NCBI GenBank assembly: GCA_937891325.1
Contig: CALAFU010000233.1
Span: forward strand, 1-5,671
Source of the DNA: an uncultured Candidatus Melainabacteria bacterium
Lineage (GTDB): Bacteria > Cyanobacteriota > Vampirovibrionia > Gastranaerophilales > Gastranaerophilaceae
DNA: 5,671 nt
Reading direction: 5' to 3'
Position numbers and translations under genes: made by a program. Positions 1 through 5,392 of the stretch are shown here, in pieces. Each line of letters begins with the position of its first letter. The first letter of the stretch is position 1. The notes under the pieces were generated by a model that worked only from the letters and a program-made list of their open reading frames with translations, did no database searches and was not told where the DNA came from.

Positions 1-25
1 TAAAAAGTCATTTTAATTATAAATG

Positions 26-65
26 AACTTATCGTCTTATTGTCTTAAAGCCTTAAAGTCTATTG
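26..65. repeat. Degenerate 8-bp tandem repeat, about four to five units
   Basis: Reading from 34 the sequence falls into consecutive octamers GTCTTATT, GTCTTAAA, GCCTTAAA and GTCTATTG. The preceding octamer (26-33, AACTTATC) shares the CTTAT core. The 8-bp period is visible directly. No open frame crosses it, and it lies just beyond the end of the nrdDG operon. Function is unknown; it may simply be a decayed microsatellite. The remaining bases at 1-25 show nothing recognisable. Confidence 0.5.
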
Positions 66-70
66 ATAAG

Positions 71-91
71 ATACCGCATCAAGTGCGGTAT
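71..91. repeat. Perfect extragenic palindrome after nrdG
   Basis: Arms ATACCGCA (71-78) and TGCGGTAT (84-91) are perfect inverted repeats around the 5-nt loop TCAAG. The hairpin begins 8 nt beyond the nrdG stop codon, so it would form at the 3' end of the nrdDG mRNA and could protect or terminate it. On the minus strand it is followed by CTTATCAA rather than a run of T, so it is not a textbook intrinsic terminator. It is GC-rich compared with its surroundings and looks like the dispersed extragenic palindromes of some bacterial genomes. That resemblance is inference. Confidence 0.55.
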
Positions 92-99
92 GACACAAC

Positions 100-792
100 C
101 TATCTATAATCAACAAAATCAACGTATTCTTCTAAAATTGTACAAAGATTTTTAAATTCTTCATCAGTATAGCTTGTTTCATTCATCAAGCTTTCATCTA
201 AAATCTTTGTTGCTAAAAACTTTTGCATATAGTATCTTTTAGCACCTTGAATAAGTTCTCCAATTTGTCTTAAATCTTCAACAGACAATTGAGATTTTAC
301 GATAGTTGTCCTAAATTCGTAATCAACACTACTGTTCATTATCATATCAATACTTTTTTTAATAATATTGGTATCAATATCAACTCTTGTAATGTCCTTA
401 TACTTTGCAAGAGGAGCTTTTATATCCATGGCAATATAATCTAACAAGTTTTCATTTAAAAGCTCTTGTAGGACGTCTGGGTGCGTTCCATTTGTGTCTA
501 ATTTAACAAGAAAACCCAAAGATTTAACTTCTTTTATAAATTCAATTAAATCCTTGCCATGTAAAGTTGGCTCACCGCCTGTAATTACAACGCCGTCGAG
601 TTTTCCTTTACGTTTGTTTAAAAACTCAAAGAATGCCGGTACTGAAAGTACCGGCTCTTTGTTTTCAAATAATTCTGGATTATGGCAATAGCCACATCTA
701 AAATTGCAACCTTGGGTAAAAACAATACATGCGATTTTGTCTGGATAATCGATGAATGTTGTTTTTTGCAATCCCGCTAGTTTAAAAGACAT
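100..792 (-). CDS. nrdG: Anaerobic ribonucleoside-triphosphate reductase activating protein (radical SAM)
   Basis: This 230-residue radical SAM enzyme should cleave S-adenosylmethionine with a [4Fe-4S] cluster and place the glycyl radical on NrdD in the cytoplasm. The cluster motif CxxxCxxC is visible as C29-NFR-C33-GY-C36, followed by HNPEL. The SAM-contacting TGGEPTLH lies at about 71-78, with further core strands at DTNGTHP (99-105) and DYIAMDIKAP (118-127). The opening 'KLAGLQKTTFIDYPDKI' and the length match the roughly 230-residue activase family (NrdG2-like, TIGR02495) rather than the shorter E. coli type NrdG. The start at 792 is supported by a GGAAAGAG Shine-Dalgarno just upstream and by the 16-nt overlap with the end of nrdD, which suggests translational coupling. 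The reading frame is intact even though nrdD is broken. Other glycyl-radical activases are possible in principle, but the adjacent nrdD makes this assignment strong. Confidence 0.95.
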   Translation of the reverse strand: MSFKLAGLQKTTFIDYPDKIACIVFTQGCNFRCGYCHNPELFENKEPVLSVPAFFEFLNKRKGKLDGVVITGGEPTLHGKDLIEFIKEVKSLGFLVKLDTNGTHPDVLQELLNENLLDYIAMDIKAPLAKYKDITRVDIDTNIIKKSIDMIMNSSVDYEFRTTIVKSQLSVEDLRQIGELIQGAKRYYMQKFLATKILDESLMNETSYTDEEFKNLCTILEEYVDFVDYR

Positions 793-2351
793 TTTTCTCT
801 TTCCAATTCTTTTTCTAGGTCTTGTGCAATATCAAATGTTTTTCTGTTTTTGAATTCAGCTTTTTTACCTTTATTCCATTGTTTTACAGGTCTGATGAAA
901 CCAACTACACGTGAGTAAACTTCGCAATCATCTCCGCAAGTTGGGCATTTTTCATGTTCGCCTGCTACATAACCATGGTTAGGGCAGATGCTGAATGTTG
1001 GAGAGAATGTGAAGTATGGAAGTTTATAGTTTTCGCATACTTTTTTAACGAAGTTTTTCATTGTTTCGTTATTGTGGCATCTTTCTCCAGCAAATACGTG
1101 AACAGTTGTACCGCCTGTGTATTTTGTTTGTAAGTCATCTTGCATATCAAGTAATTCAAATACGTCGTCTGTAAAGTTTACAGGTACGTGAGTTGAATTT
1201 GTGTAGTAAGGTTCACCACCGTCGTTTGCTGTAATAATGTCCGGGTAAGTTTCTTTATCCAATTTAGCAAGTCTGTATGTTGTACCTTCAGCAGGTGTAG
1301 CTTCTAAGTTGTAGTTATTACCTGTTTCTTCTTGATATTTTGTGATTTCTGCTCTCATAAAGTCCATAACTCTGATTGCGAAATCGTGTCCTTTTTCAGT
1401 TGTAATGTTTTCACCAAATAAGTTTAAGCATGCTTCGTTCATACCGATTAAACCGATAGTTGAGAAGTGGTTTTTCCAATATTGTTTGAATCTTGCATGA
1501 ATGTCTCTTAAATAGTATTTAGTATATGGATATAAGTTGTTTTCAGTGAATTTTTCAACTAATTTTCTCTTAATTTCTAAAGATTCTTTAGCTAACAACA
1601 TTCTGTCTGATAACATTTGGAAGAATTCTTCTTCGTTTTTAGCTTGGTAACCGATTTTTGGTAAGTTGATTGTTACAACACCGATTGAACCTGTTAATGG
1701 GTTTGAACCGAATAAACCACCGCCACGATATGCCAATTGTCTGTTATCAATTCTTAAACGACAGCACATTGAACGAGCATCTTCTGGGTTCAAGTCTGAG
1801 TTTACAAAGTTTGAGAAGTTTGGAATACCATATTTTGCTGTGATTTCCCATAAACCGTCAAGGTCTTTGTTGTTCCAATCAAAGTCTTTTGTAATGTTAT
1901 ATGTTGGGATTGGGAATGTGAATACACGACCTGAAGCATCACCTTTCATCATTACATCAAAGAAGGCTTTATTAATCATGTTCATTTCTTCTTGGAAGTC
2001 GCCATAAGTTTCTTCCATAATTTCACCTCCAATGATTACACCTTGGTCTTTGTAGTAGCTTGGTACTGTTAAGTCCATAGTGATATTAGAGAATGGTGTT
2101 TGGAAACCAACACGAGTTGGAACGTTCATATTAAATACGAATTCTTGCATTGCTTGGTGAACTTGGTCATAGTTCAATTTGTCATATCTTACAAATGGAG
2201 CAAGCAATGTATCGAAGTTTGAAAATGCTTGAGCACCTGCTGCTTCACCTTGAAGTGTGTACATAAAGTTTACGATTTGACCTAATGCAGTTCTAAAGTG
2301 TTTTGCTGGAGCTGATTGAACTTTACCTTCAACACCTGTAAAACCTTCCAT
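777..2351 (-). CDS. nrdD: Anaerobic ribonucleoside-triphosphate reductase, C-terminal fragment (catalytic barrel and glycyl radical domain)
   Basis: This 524-codon frame is the catalytic part of class III ribonucleotide reductase, which reduces NTPs to dNTPs without oxygen. 'EGFTGVEGKVQSAPAKHFRT' opens the conserved barrel. The paired cysteines of MCCRLRI (C196/C197) include the thiyl-radical cysteine. A zinc site is formed by C456, H459, C469 and C472. The glycyl radical is at G484 in RVVGF, followed by IRPVKQWN. The ATG at 2351 is not a native start. It has no Shine-Dalgarno, and the same frame stays open upstream to 2393, reading SYCVGWDLKDLL, which is family core sequence. The missing N-terminus is in the adjacent fragment, in another frame. 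This fragment therefore probably represents the 3' part of a disrupted gene, or an artefactually split one. It overlaps nrdG by 16 nt. All catalytic residues visible here are intact, which argues for a recent lesion or an error. Confidence 0.9.
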   Translation of the reverse strand: MEGFTGVEGKVQSAPAKHFRTALGQIVNFMYTLQGEAAGAQAFSNFDTLLAPFVRYDKLNYDQVHQAMQEFVFNMNVPTRVGFQTPFSNITMDLTVPSYYKDQGVIIGGEIMEETYGDFQEEMNMINKAFFDVMMKGDASGRVFTFPIPTYNITKDFDWNNKDLDGLWEITAKYGIPNFSNFVNSDLNPEDARSMCCRLRIDNRQLAYRGGGLFGSNPLTGSIGVVTINLPKIGYQAKNEEEFFQMLSDRMLLAKESLEIKRKLVEKFTENNLYPYTKYYLRDIHARFKQYWKNHFSTIGLIGMNEACLNLFGENITTEKGHDFAIRVMDFMRAEITKYQEETGNNYNLEATPAEGTTYRLAKLDKETYPDIITANDGGEPYYTNSTHVPVNFTDDVFELLDMQDDLQTKYTGGTTVHVFAGERCHNNETMKNFVKKVCENYKLPYFTFSPTFSICPNHGYVAGEHEKCPTCGDDCEVYSRVVGFIRPVKQWNKGKKAEFKNRKTFDIAQDLEKELEREKCLLN

Positions 2352-2374
2352 TAATAGGTCTTTTAAATCCCAAC

Positions 2375-2884
2375 CTACGCAATATGATGGATATCACCTT
2401 TTAAGTGAGCATCTTTAATATTGTCTGGATAAATTTTGTTTAACCAATAGCTTTTTGAAATGTTTGAAGCGATATAGTTGTTCAAACCTTGGATTGAATA
2501 ACCCATATTAGAGTTTTCGTTAACTTTCCAATCGATTTCTTTTAAGTAATCATCAGTCATATCAACTGAAGCATTATTAGCAAAATCTCTCAATTTTTTG
2601 TGTTGTTCTCTGTACAAAATGTATGCTTTTGCTGTTTGTTTATATTCAGATGACAACAAAACTTGTTCAACAATATCTTGAATTTCTTCAATAGAAGGTG
2701 CTTTCAAGTTAGATTGTTTTTCTCTTACAAAGTTTTTGATAATTCCAATAACGTTTCTTGTAAGTTGTTGAGCAGTTTTAGCGTCGAATTCTTTTGTAAT
2801 ATTAGATGCTTTTTCAATGGCATCAGTAATCTTAGCTTCATCGAATTCTGCTAATTTGCCATCACGTTTGATAATTGTTTCCAT
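2375..2884 (-). CDS. nrdD: Anaerobic ribonucleoside-triphosphate reductase, N-terminal fragment (ATP-cone domain)
   Basis: This 169-residue frame holds the regulatory ATP-cone of NrdD (about 3-95). The cone begins IIKRDGKLAEFDEAKITDAI and ends EYKQTAKAYILYREQH, and it binds ATP/dATP to control overall activity. It continues into the start of the catalytic domain (DDYLKEIDWKVNENSNMGYS, then the LNNYIASNISKSYWL region) and the family sequence DAHLKGDIH. The frame then ends abruptly with HIA and a stop, where the family normally continues with an IHDLG-type stretch into YCxGWDL. The start at 2884 has a clear AGGAG at normal spacing and nothing similar upstream. Family members are about 700 residues long, so this piece alone cannot be catalytic. 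Residues past DAHLKGDIH are out-of-frame read-through of the lesion. Confidence 0.9.
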   Translation of the reverse strand: METIIKRDGKLAEFDEAKITDAIEKASNITKEFDAKTAQQLTRNVIGIIKNFVREKQSNLKAPSIEEIQDIVEQVLLSSEYKQTAKAYILYREQHKKLRDFANNASVDMTDDYLKEIDWKVNENSNMGYSIQGLNNYIASNISKSYWLNKIYPDNIKDAHLKGDIHHIA

Positions 2885-2890
2885 TTTAAT

Positions 2891-2910
2891 CTCCTAATCA
2901 CTATGTAGTG
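2891..2910 (-). promoter_or_regulatory. nrdD ribosome binding site with an adjoining short palindrome
   Basis: On the minus strand TAGGAG (2891-2896) lies 6 nt before the nrdD ATG and fixes the start. Immediately 5' of it is CACTA-CA-TAGTG (2899-2910), an inverted repeat with perfect 5-bp arms. A small hairpin or a dimeric regulator at this position could affect translation or transcription of nrdDG. It resembles the ends of an NrdR box but is 2 nt too short between the arms, so no regulator is assigned. Confidence 0.55.
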
Positions 2911-2934
2911 TATAAATCTTTTCTATTCGTTTTT

Positions 2935-2996
2935 AAGTATTTCGACTGTAATGGTTGTTGGATTTTGAAGGGTTTGCAACCATATATCCCGTACTT
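2935..2996 (-). promoter_or_regulatory. Possible folded leader of nrdD mRNA
   Basis: On the minus strand an outer pair AAGTA (2992-2996) and TACTT (2935-2939) encloses a perfect 7-bp pair ATGGTTG (2977-2983) and CAACCAT (2951-2957), which has a 19-nt loop. The nested arrangement lies between the candidate nrdD promoter and its ribosome binding site. It matches no riboswitch class I can recognise. The short arms in AT-rich DNA could be chance. Confidence 0.3.
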
Positions 2997-3008
2997 GTGT
3001 ATTCTAAA

Positions 3009-3014
3009 ATTGTA
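3009..3014 (-). promoter_or_regulatory. Candidate -10 of the nrdDG promoter (extended type)
   Basis: The minus strand reads TGCTACAAT, an extended -10 (TGn followed by TACAAT). The upstream -35 is poor: only TTTCCA/TTCCAT-like sequence lies 18-19 nt away. Use of this site would put the start of transcription near 3002 and give a leader of roughly 120 nt before nrdD. There is no better -10 with a matching -35 closer to the gene. Confidence 0.4.
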
Positions 3015-3118
3015 GCACATAGAAATTCAGGCATGGAAAATATTAATACATTTTAATATACTTTTCTTAATTAAGTTTGTTAAGATTTCAAGTAATTTAT
3101 AATTATACATTGCGATAG

Positions 3119-3147
3119 TTGATTTAAAAGTGTGTTTAATTTAGAAT
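3119..3147 (+). promoter_or_regulatory. Sigma-70/A type promoter of the SRP RNA
   Basis: A -35 box TTGATT (3119-3124) and a -10 box TAGAAT (3142-3147) are separated by exactly 17 bp. The -10 ends 6 nt before 3154, where the terminal helix of the SRP RNA begins, so the expected transcription start matches the mature RNA end. The AT-rich stretch upstream (about 3040-3115) may act as an UP element, which would suit a highly expressed stable RNA. That last point is inference. Confidence 0.75.
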
Positions 3148-3153
3148 GTATTC

Positions 3154-3416
3154 AAGTCGTACTCCACGGGGGTTTAGCGAGCCTCTCGACCCGAGCGCTT
3201 TAGCGGGGTGCAGAGCCTACTGTGAGGGTTGTGTGAGTATTGATAAATTGTTTAATATCGTTGACGGGCTGAATTATGGTGGCGTAATCTGTCGAACCAT
3301 GTCAGGGTGGAAACACAGCAGCATTAAGGCAATCTTTGCGGGTGCTATAACTTTGGTCAAGAGGTGTTAGGCAAGGAGTCAGTATTTGCCCAATTCGATA
3401 GGTAGTGGTACGACTT
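3154..3416 (+). ncRNA. ffs: Signal recognition particle RNA, large bacterial type (scRNA/6S-like)
   Basis: This RNA, about 263 nt long, is the scaffold of the signal recognition particle. It binds Ffh and targets nascent membrane and secreted proteins to FtsY. The Ffh-binding domain IV is at about 3291-3330: GAACCATGTCAGG, then a GTG-GAAA-CAC hairpin tip, then AGCAGCATTAAGG. The CAGG/AGCAG symmetric loop and the asymmetric loop match Bacillus scRNA as I know it. The ends pair perfectly over 9 bp, AAGTCGTAC (3154-3162) with GTACGACTT (3408-3416). The 5' part (about 3163-3235) carries two short GC-rich hairpin regions and a TGTGA (3221-3225) fitting the UGUNR motif of the Alu-like elongation-arrest domain, so this is the long form rather than 4.5S. 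Compared with the usual GGAA, the tetraloop is GAAA. It stands alone between nrdD (divergent) and the acyl-CoA synthetase gene (convergent), and a T-run (3415-3419) follows the terminal helix. The exact ends are inferred from pairing. Confidence 0.95.
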
Positions 3417-3435
3417 TTTAATGTTTATTTTTTGT

Positions 3436-3471
3436 AAAAAGTGGGCGGATTGCATTGCAATCCGCCCACTT
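3436..3471 (-). terminator. Intrinsic terminator of the acyl-CoA synthetase gene, possibly bidirectional
   Basis: Arms AAGTGGGCGGATTGCA (3439-3454) and its exact complement (3456-3471) make a 16-bp perfect inverted repeat around one base; in RNA the loop would be about 3-5 nt. On the minus strand the stem is followed by TTTTT (3436-3440), and the hairpin begins 21 nt after the synthetase stop, as expected for Rho-independent termination. On the plus strand it lies just past the SRP RNA but is followed only by TTAGTTATT. It would therefore be weaker in that direction and serve mainly to stop collisions from the convergent unit. Confidence 0.88.
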
Positions 3472-3492
3472 AGTTATTAATTTATTGTTTGT

Positions 3493-5160
3493 TTAGTCAT
3501 TTCTTCTATCGTATTCTTCTTTAATTTCTTTACGTTTAACTTTTCTTGTTGCTGTTCTTGGAAGTGCTTCTTTTGAAACAACAATTGAAGTTGGACGTTT
3601 GAAGTTTGAAAGACGTTTAGAAAGTTCTTTAACTTCCTTAATAACAACTTTCTCTAAATCCTTATCATCAGGATGAGCGTTTATAACGTCTTCTGTTGGA
3701 ACGATTTTGATTACAACGTCTTCGCTACCGTCTTTTTGACCGCCTTGACGTTTTGCACCAAATACGCAAAGTTCTGCAAACATTGGGCTTTTTTCCATAA
3801 CTGATTCAACTTCTTCTGGAAATACTTTTTTACCACCAGAAAGTACAATCATGTTTTTAATTCTACCTGTAATCCAGATATAGCCGTCGTTGTCAATTTT
3901 TGCGATGTCACCTGTTCTTAACCAACCGTCTTCTGTAAATACATCTTGTGTCATTTCAGGTTGACCGTAGTAGCCCTTCATAATTGTAGGACCGTTAACT
4001 TGTAATTCGCCTGTTTCTTTATCTACACGAACTTCAACGTTTGGAATTGGTCTACCAACAGAACCAAATCTGTGAGCAGCTTTTGTGTTTACTGAAACAA
4101 CAGGGCTTGCTTCCGATAAACCGTAACCTTCAAATACGTCAATACCGATTGTTTGGAAGAAGTTACCTACGTTCAAATCAAGTGGTGCACCACCTACGAT
4201 AAAGCCTTTGAATTTACCGCCCATGCTTCTGTGGAAGGTTCTGAATAACATTCTTCTTACGCATTTTAATGGAATTAATTTAGCCAATTCGTATTTAATA
4301 TCGTAGAAGAATTTTCTTACAGGGTTGTATTGATTGATTTTTGTTTCTAAACTTAATTTTAATAGTTTTAAGAAAGCTGGAACTACAACCATGAACGTAA
4401 TTTTCTTTGATTGAATGATATCAAATAAGTCATTTGGTTTTAAACTCTTTGAGTAATAAATTGTTGTACCTAAGCTCAAGAAAGTTAAGTAACCAACAGC
4501 CAATTCAAACAAATGGTTCATAGGCAAAATAGATAACAATCTATCATTTTTTGTTAATGGGAAGCATTGAGAAACGCTATCCATTTGTGAAATCATGTTT
4601 TTATAAGTGATTTCAACACCTTTTGGTCTGCCTGTTGTGCCAGATGTGTAAATGATAAGAGCTGTTTTATTTAAACCTCTGTGTCTCCATTTTTTGTCGC
4701 TTGAAGTATCTTTGATTGTGTAAAGGCTTTCATATTCTTTGTTTGCACCTTTATCGTCAATGATAATTAAGCGTTCAATTGACGGAATTTGTTCCTTCAT
4801 TTTAATACCTGTTTCTAAGAAAGCACTTGAAACAAGTAAAACTCTAGGACCGCAATCGCTTAAGATTGAGTTTAATTCATATTGAGTAAGTTTGATATCT
4901 AGTGGAACAACTGTACCACCAGCAATGATGATTGAGAAGAATGCAGCACTCCATTCTGGCATTGATTCTGATAAAAGCGCAACTTTATCACCTTTTTCAA
5001 GACCCAAATCCATTAAGTAGCTACCAAGTCTTCTAGCTAAGATGCTAATACCTTTAAAAGTTAATTCATTAGCACCAATATTTGTTTTCATACCTAATGC
5101 AGTTTGTCCTGCAAGTTCGTTTGTCTTTTCTTCTAAGAATAGTAGTAAATTTCTATGCAT
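3493..5160 (-). CDS. AMP-forming long-chain acyl-CoA synthetase (fatty acid-CoA/ACP ligase family)
   Basis: This 555-residue member of the ANL adenylating superfamily should activate a fatty acid with ATP to an acyl-adenylate and then pass it to CoA, or possibly ACP. The P-loop YTSGTTGRPKG is at 171-181, LPMNHLFEL at about 212-220, GYGLSEASP at 345-353 (adenine/acyl pocket), GWLRTGD at 412-418 (ribose-binding Asp), and the hinge and A8 motif TGRIKNMIVLSGGKKVFPEE at 431-450. The C-terminal catalytic lysine is probably K540 in LPRTATRKVKRKE, where the family more often has TGK. There are no transmembrane segments or signal peptide; hydrophobic patches could give peripheral membrane contact. The start at 5160 has AAAGGAA 5 nt upstream and falls just after a good promoter. 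It is monocistronic, ending at a strong terminator. It resembles FadD/FAA1-type enzymes in the 'long-chain fatty acid-CoA ligase' group. The true substrate, and whether the acceptor is CoA or ACP, cannot be read from sequence. Confidence 0.92.
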   Translation of the reverse strand: MHRNLLLFLEEKTNELAGQTALGMKTNIGANELTFKGISILARRLGSYLMDLGLEKGDKVALLSESMPEWSAAFFSIIIAGGTVVPLDIKLTQYELNSILSDCGPRVLLVSSAFLETGIKMKEQIPSIERLIIIDDKGANKEYESLYTIKDTSSDKKWRHRGLNKTALIIYTSGTTGRPKGVEITYKNMISQMDSVSQCFPLTKNDRLLSILPMNHLFELAVGYLTFLSLGTTIYYSKSLKPNDLFDIIQSKKITFMVVVPAFLKLLKLSLETKINQYNPVRKFFYDIKYELAKLIPLKCVRRMLFRTFHRSMGGKFKGFIVGGAPLDLNVGNFFQTIGIDVFEGYGLSEASPVVSVNTKAAHRFGSVGRPIPNVEVRVDKETGELQVNGPTIMKGYYGQPEMTQDVFTEDGWLRTGDIAKIDNDGYIWITGRIKNMIVLSGGKKVFPEEVESVMEKSPMFAELCVFGAKRQGGQKDGSEDVVIKIVPTEDVINAHPDDKDLEKVVIKEVKELSKRLSNFKRPTSIVVSKEALPRTATRKVKRKEIKEEYDRRND

Positions 5161-5182
5161 CTTAATTCCTTTCCGTTTACTT

Positions 5183-5210
5183 ATTATATAATAAATAATC
5201 CAAAATTCAA
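5183..5210 (-). promoter_or_regulatory. Sigma-70/A type promoter of the acyl-CoA synthetase gene
   Basis: On the minus strand a -35 box TTGAAT (5205-5210) and a consensus -10 TATAAT (5183-5188) are 16 bp apart. Transcription would begin near 5176, leaving a leader of only about 15 nt that contains the AAAGGAA ribosome binding site (5166-5172). The short leader leaves no room for a riboswitch. Confidence 0.7.
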
Positions 5211-5226
5211 CTTATACTAAATTTAC

Positions 5227-5265
5227 CTAGAATTTAAAATCAAGTAATCTAGTTTTAAACTCTAG
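5227..5265. repeat. Imperfect 14-nt inverted repeat upstream of the synthetase promoter
   Basis: CTAGAATTTAAAAT (5227-5240) is repeated in reverse complement at 5252-5265 with 12 of 14 positions matching, separated by 11 nt. The second arm overlaps the shorter palindrome AGTTTTAAACT (5251-5261). It lies about 17 bp upstream of the synthetase -35 and about 100 bp upstream of the rubrerythrin -10, in the divergent intergenic region. There is no T-tract, so a terminator is unlikely; an operator, possibly for a fatty-acid or redox regulator, is conceivable. The rest of 5266-5360 shows nothing recognisable. Confidence 0.35.
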
Positions 5266-5362
5266 ATGTAGTTTATCAGAAACATTTTATTTTGGCAAGT
5301 CTGATTTTTCGTAATCCTTGAAACCTGTATAGGTGGCTAATTTTATCTCTTTTTGAATTTAT

Positions 5363-5377
5363 TTATAATCACAAAAA
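5363..5377 (+). promoter_or_regulatory. Rubrerythrin -10 box overlapping a PerR-like half site
   Basis: TATAAT (5364-5369) is a consensus -10; no good -35 is seen 16-18 bp upstream. The 15 bases from 5363, TTATAATCACAAAAA, match the first nine positions of the PerR operator consensus TTATAATnATTATAA and 12 of 15 overall. PerR control of rubrerythrin is known in Clostridium, so peroxide-responsive repression is plausible. In AT-rich DNA a half site over a -10 box can arise by chance. Confidence 0.4.
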
Positions 5378-5392
5378 ATGAAAGGAGATAAG

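Larger units (their letters stand above)
777..2884 (-). pseudogene. nrdD: nrdD locus split by an apparent deletion of about 25 nt
   Basis: The two flanking fragments together make one nearly complete class III reductase of about 700 residues. The minus strand reads ...GGT GAT ATC CAT, then CA, then TAT TGC GTA GGT TGG GAT. The first part encodes GDIH in one frame and the second encodes YCVGWD in the -1 frame. Family members have about nine residues (IHDLGxLxx-like) between GD-I/F-H and YC, or 27 nt, and only 2 nt are present at 2385-2386. That implies a net loss of about 25 nt and a frameshift. A single-base sequencing error cannot explain the missing residues. The lost HD-containing segment and the cysteine of YCVGW belong to the conserved active-site region. 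Whether the lesion is real or an assembly or consensus error cannot be decided here. A strict anaerobe would need another reductase if it is real. Confidence 0.75.

Noticed and set aside
494..691. 65-codon plus-strand open frame
   Set aside because: Antisense shadow of nrdG, with no ribosome binding site and no recognisable protein features.
1666..2007. 113-codon plus-strand open frame
   Set aside because: Antisense shadow of the highly conserved nrdD catalytic region.
2375..2400. Programmed -1 ribosomal frameshift joining the two nrdD pieces
   Set aside because: The frames differ by -1, but both are open only over about 2378-2393. That stretch has no slippery heptamer, and the more upstream CTTAAAAGG would run into a TGA in the -1 frame (2394-2396). 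About eight to nine conserved residues would still be missing, which frameshifting cannot restore.
2663..2854. 63-codon plus-strand open frame
   Set aside because: Antisense to the ATP-cone of nrdD; the Phe- and Asn-rich composition is typical of a shadow frame.
2899..2990. NrdR boxes upstream of nrdD (CACTACATAGTG and the CCATATATCC stretch at about 2980-2989)
   Set aside because: The first is 2 nt too short between its arms and the second lacks the outer conserved bases. They are about 80 bp apart rather than the roughly 31-32 bp of known NrdR box pairs.
2935..3000. Purine or cobalamin riboswitch before nrdD
   Set aside because: The GGATATATGG stretch recalls part of the purine aptamer, but the three-way junction and the second conserved half are absent. 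The leader is too short for a cobalamin riboswitch and has no B12 box.
3146..3370. 74-codon open frame on the plus strand
   Set aside because: It lies almost wholly inside the SRP RNA, begins at an ATG in the promoter region and has no Shine-Dalgarno.
5378..5392. Earlier in-frame ATG for rubrerythrin
   Set aside because: It has no Shine-Dalgarno. The AAAGGAG lies downstream of it at ideal spacing for the ATG at 5393, and family members begin at the MDFKG-like sequence.
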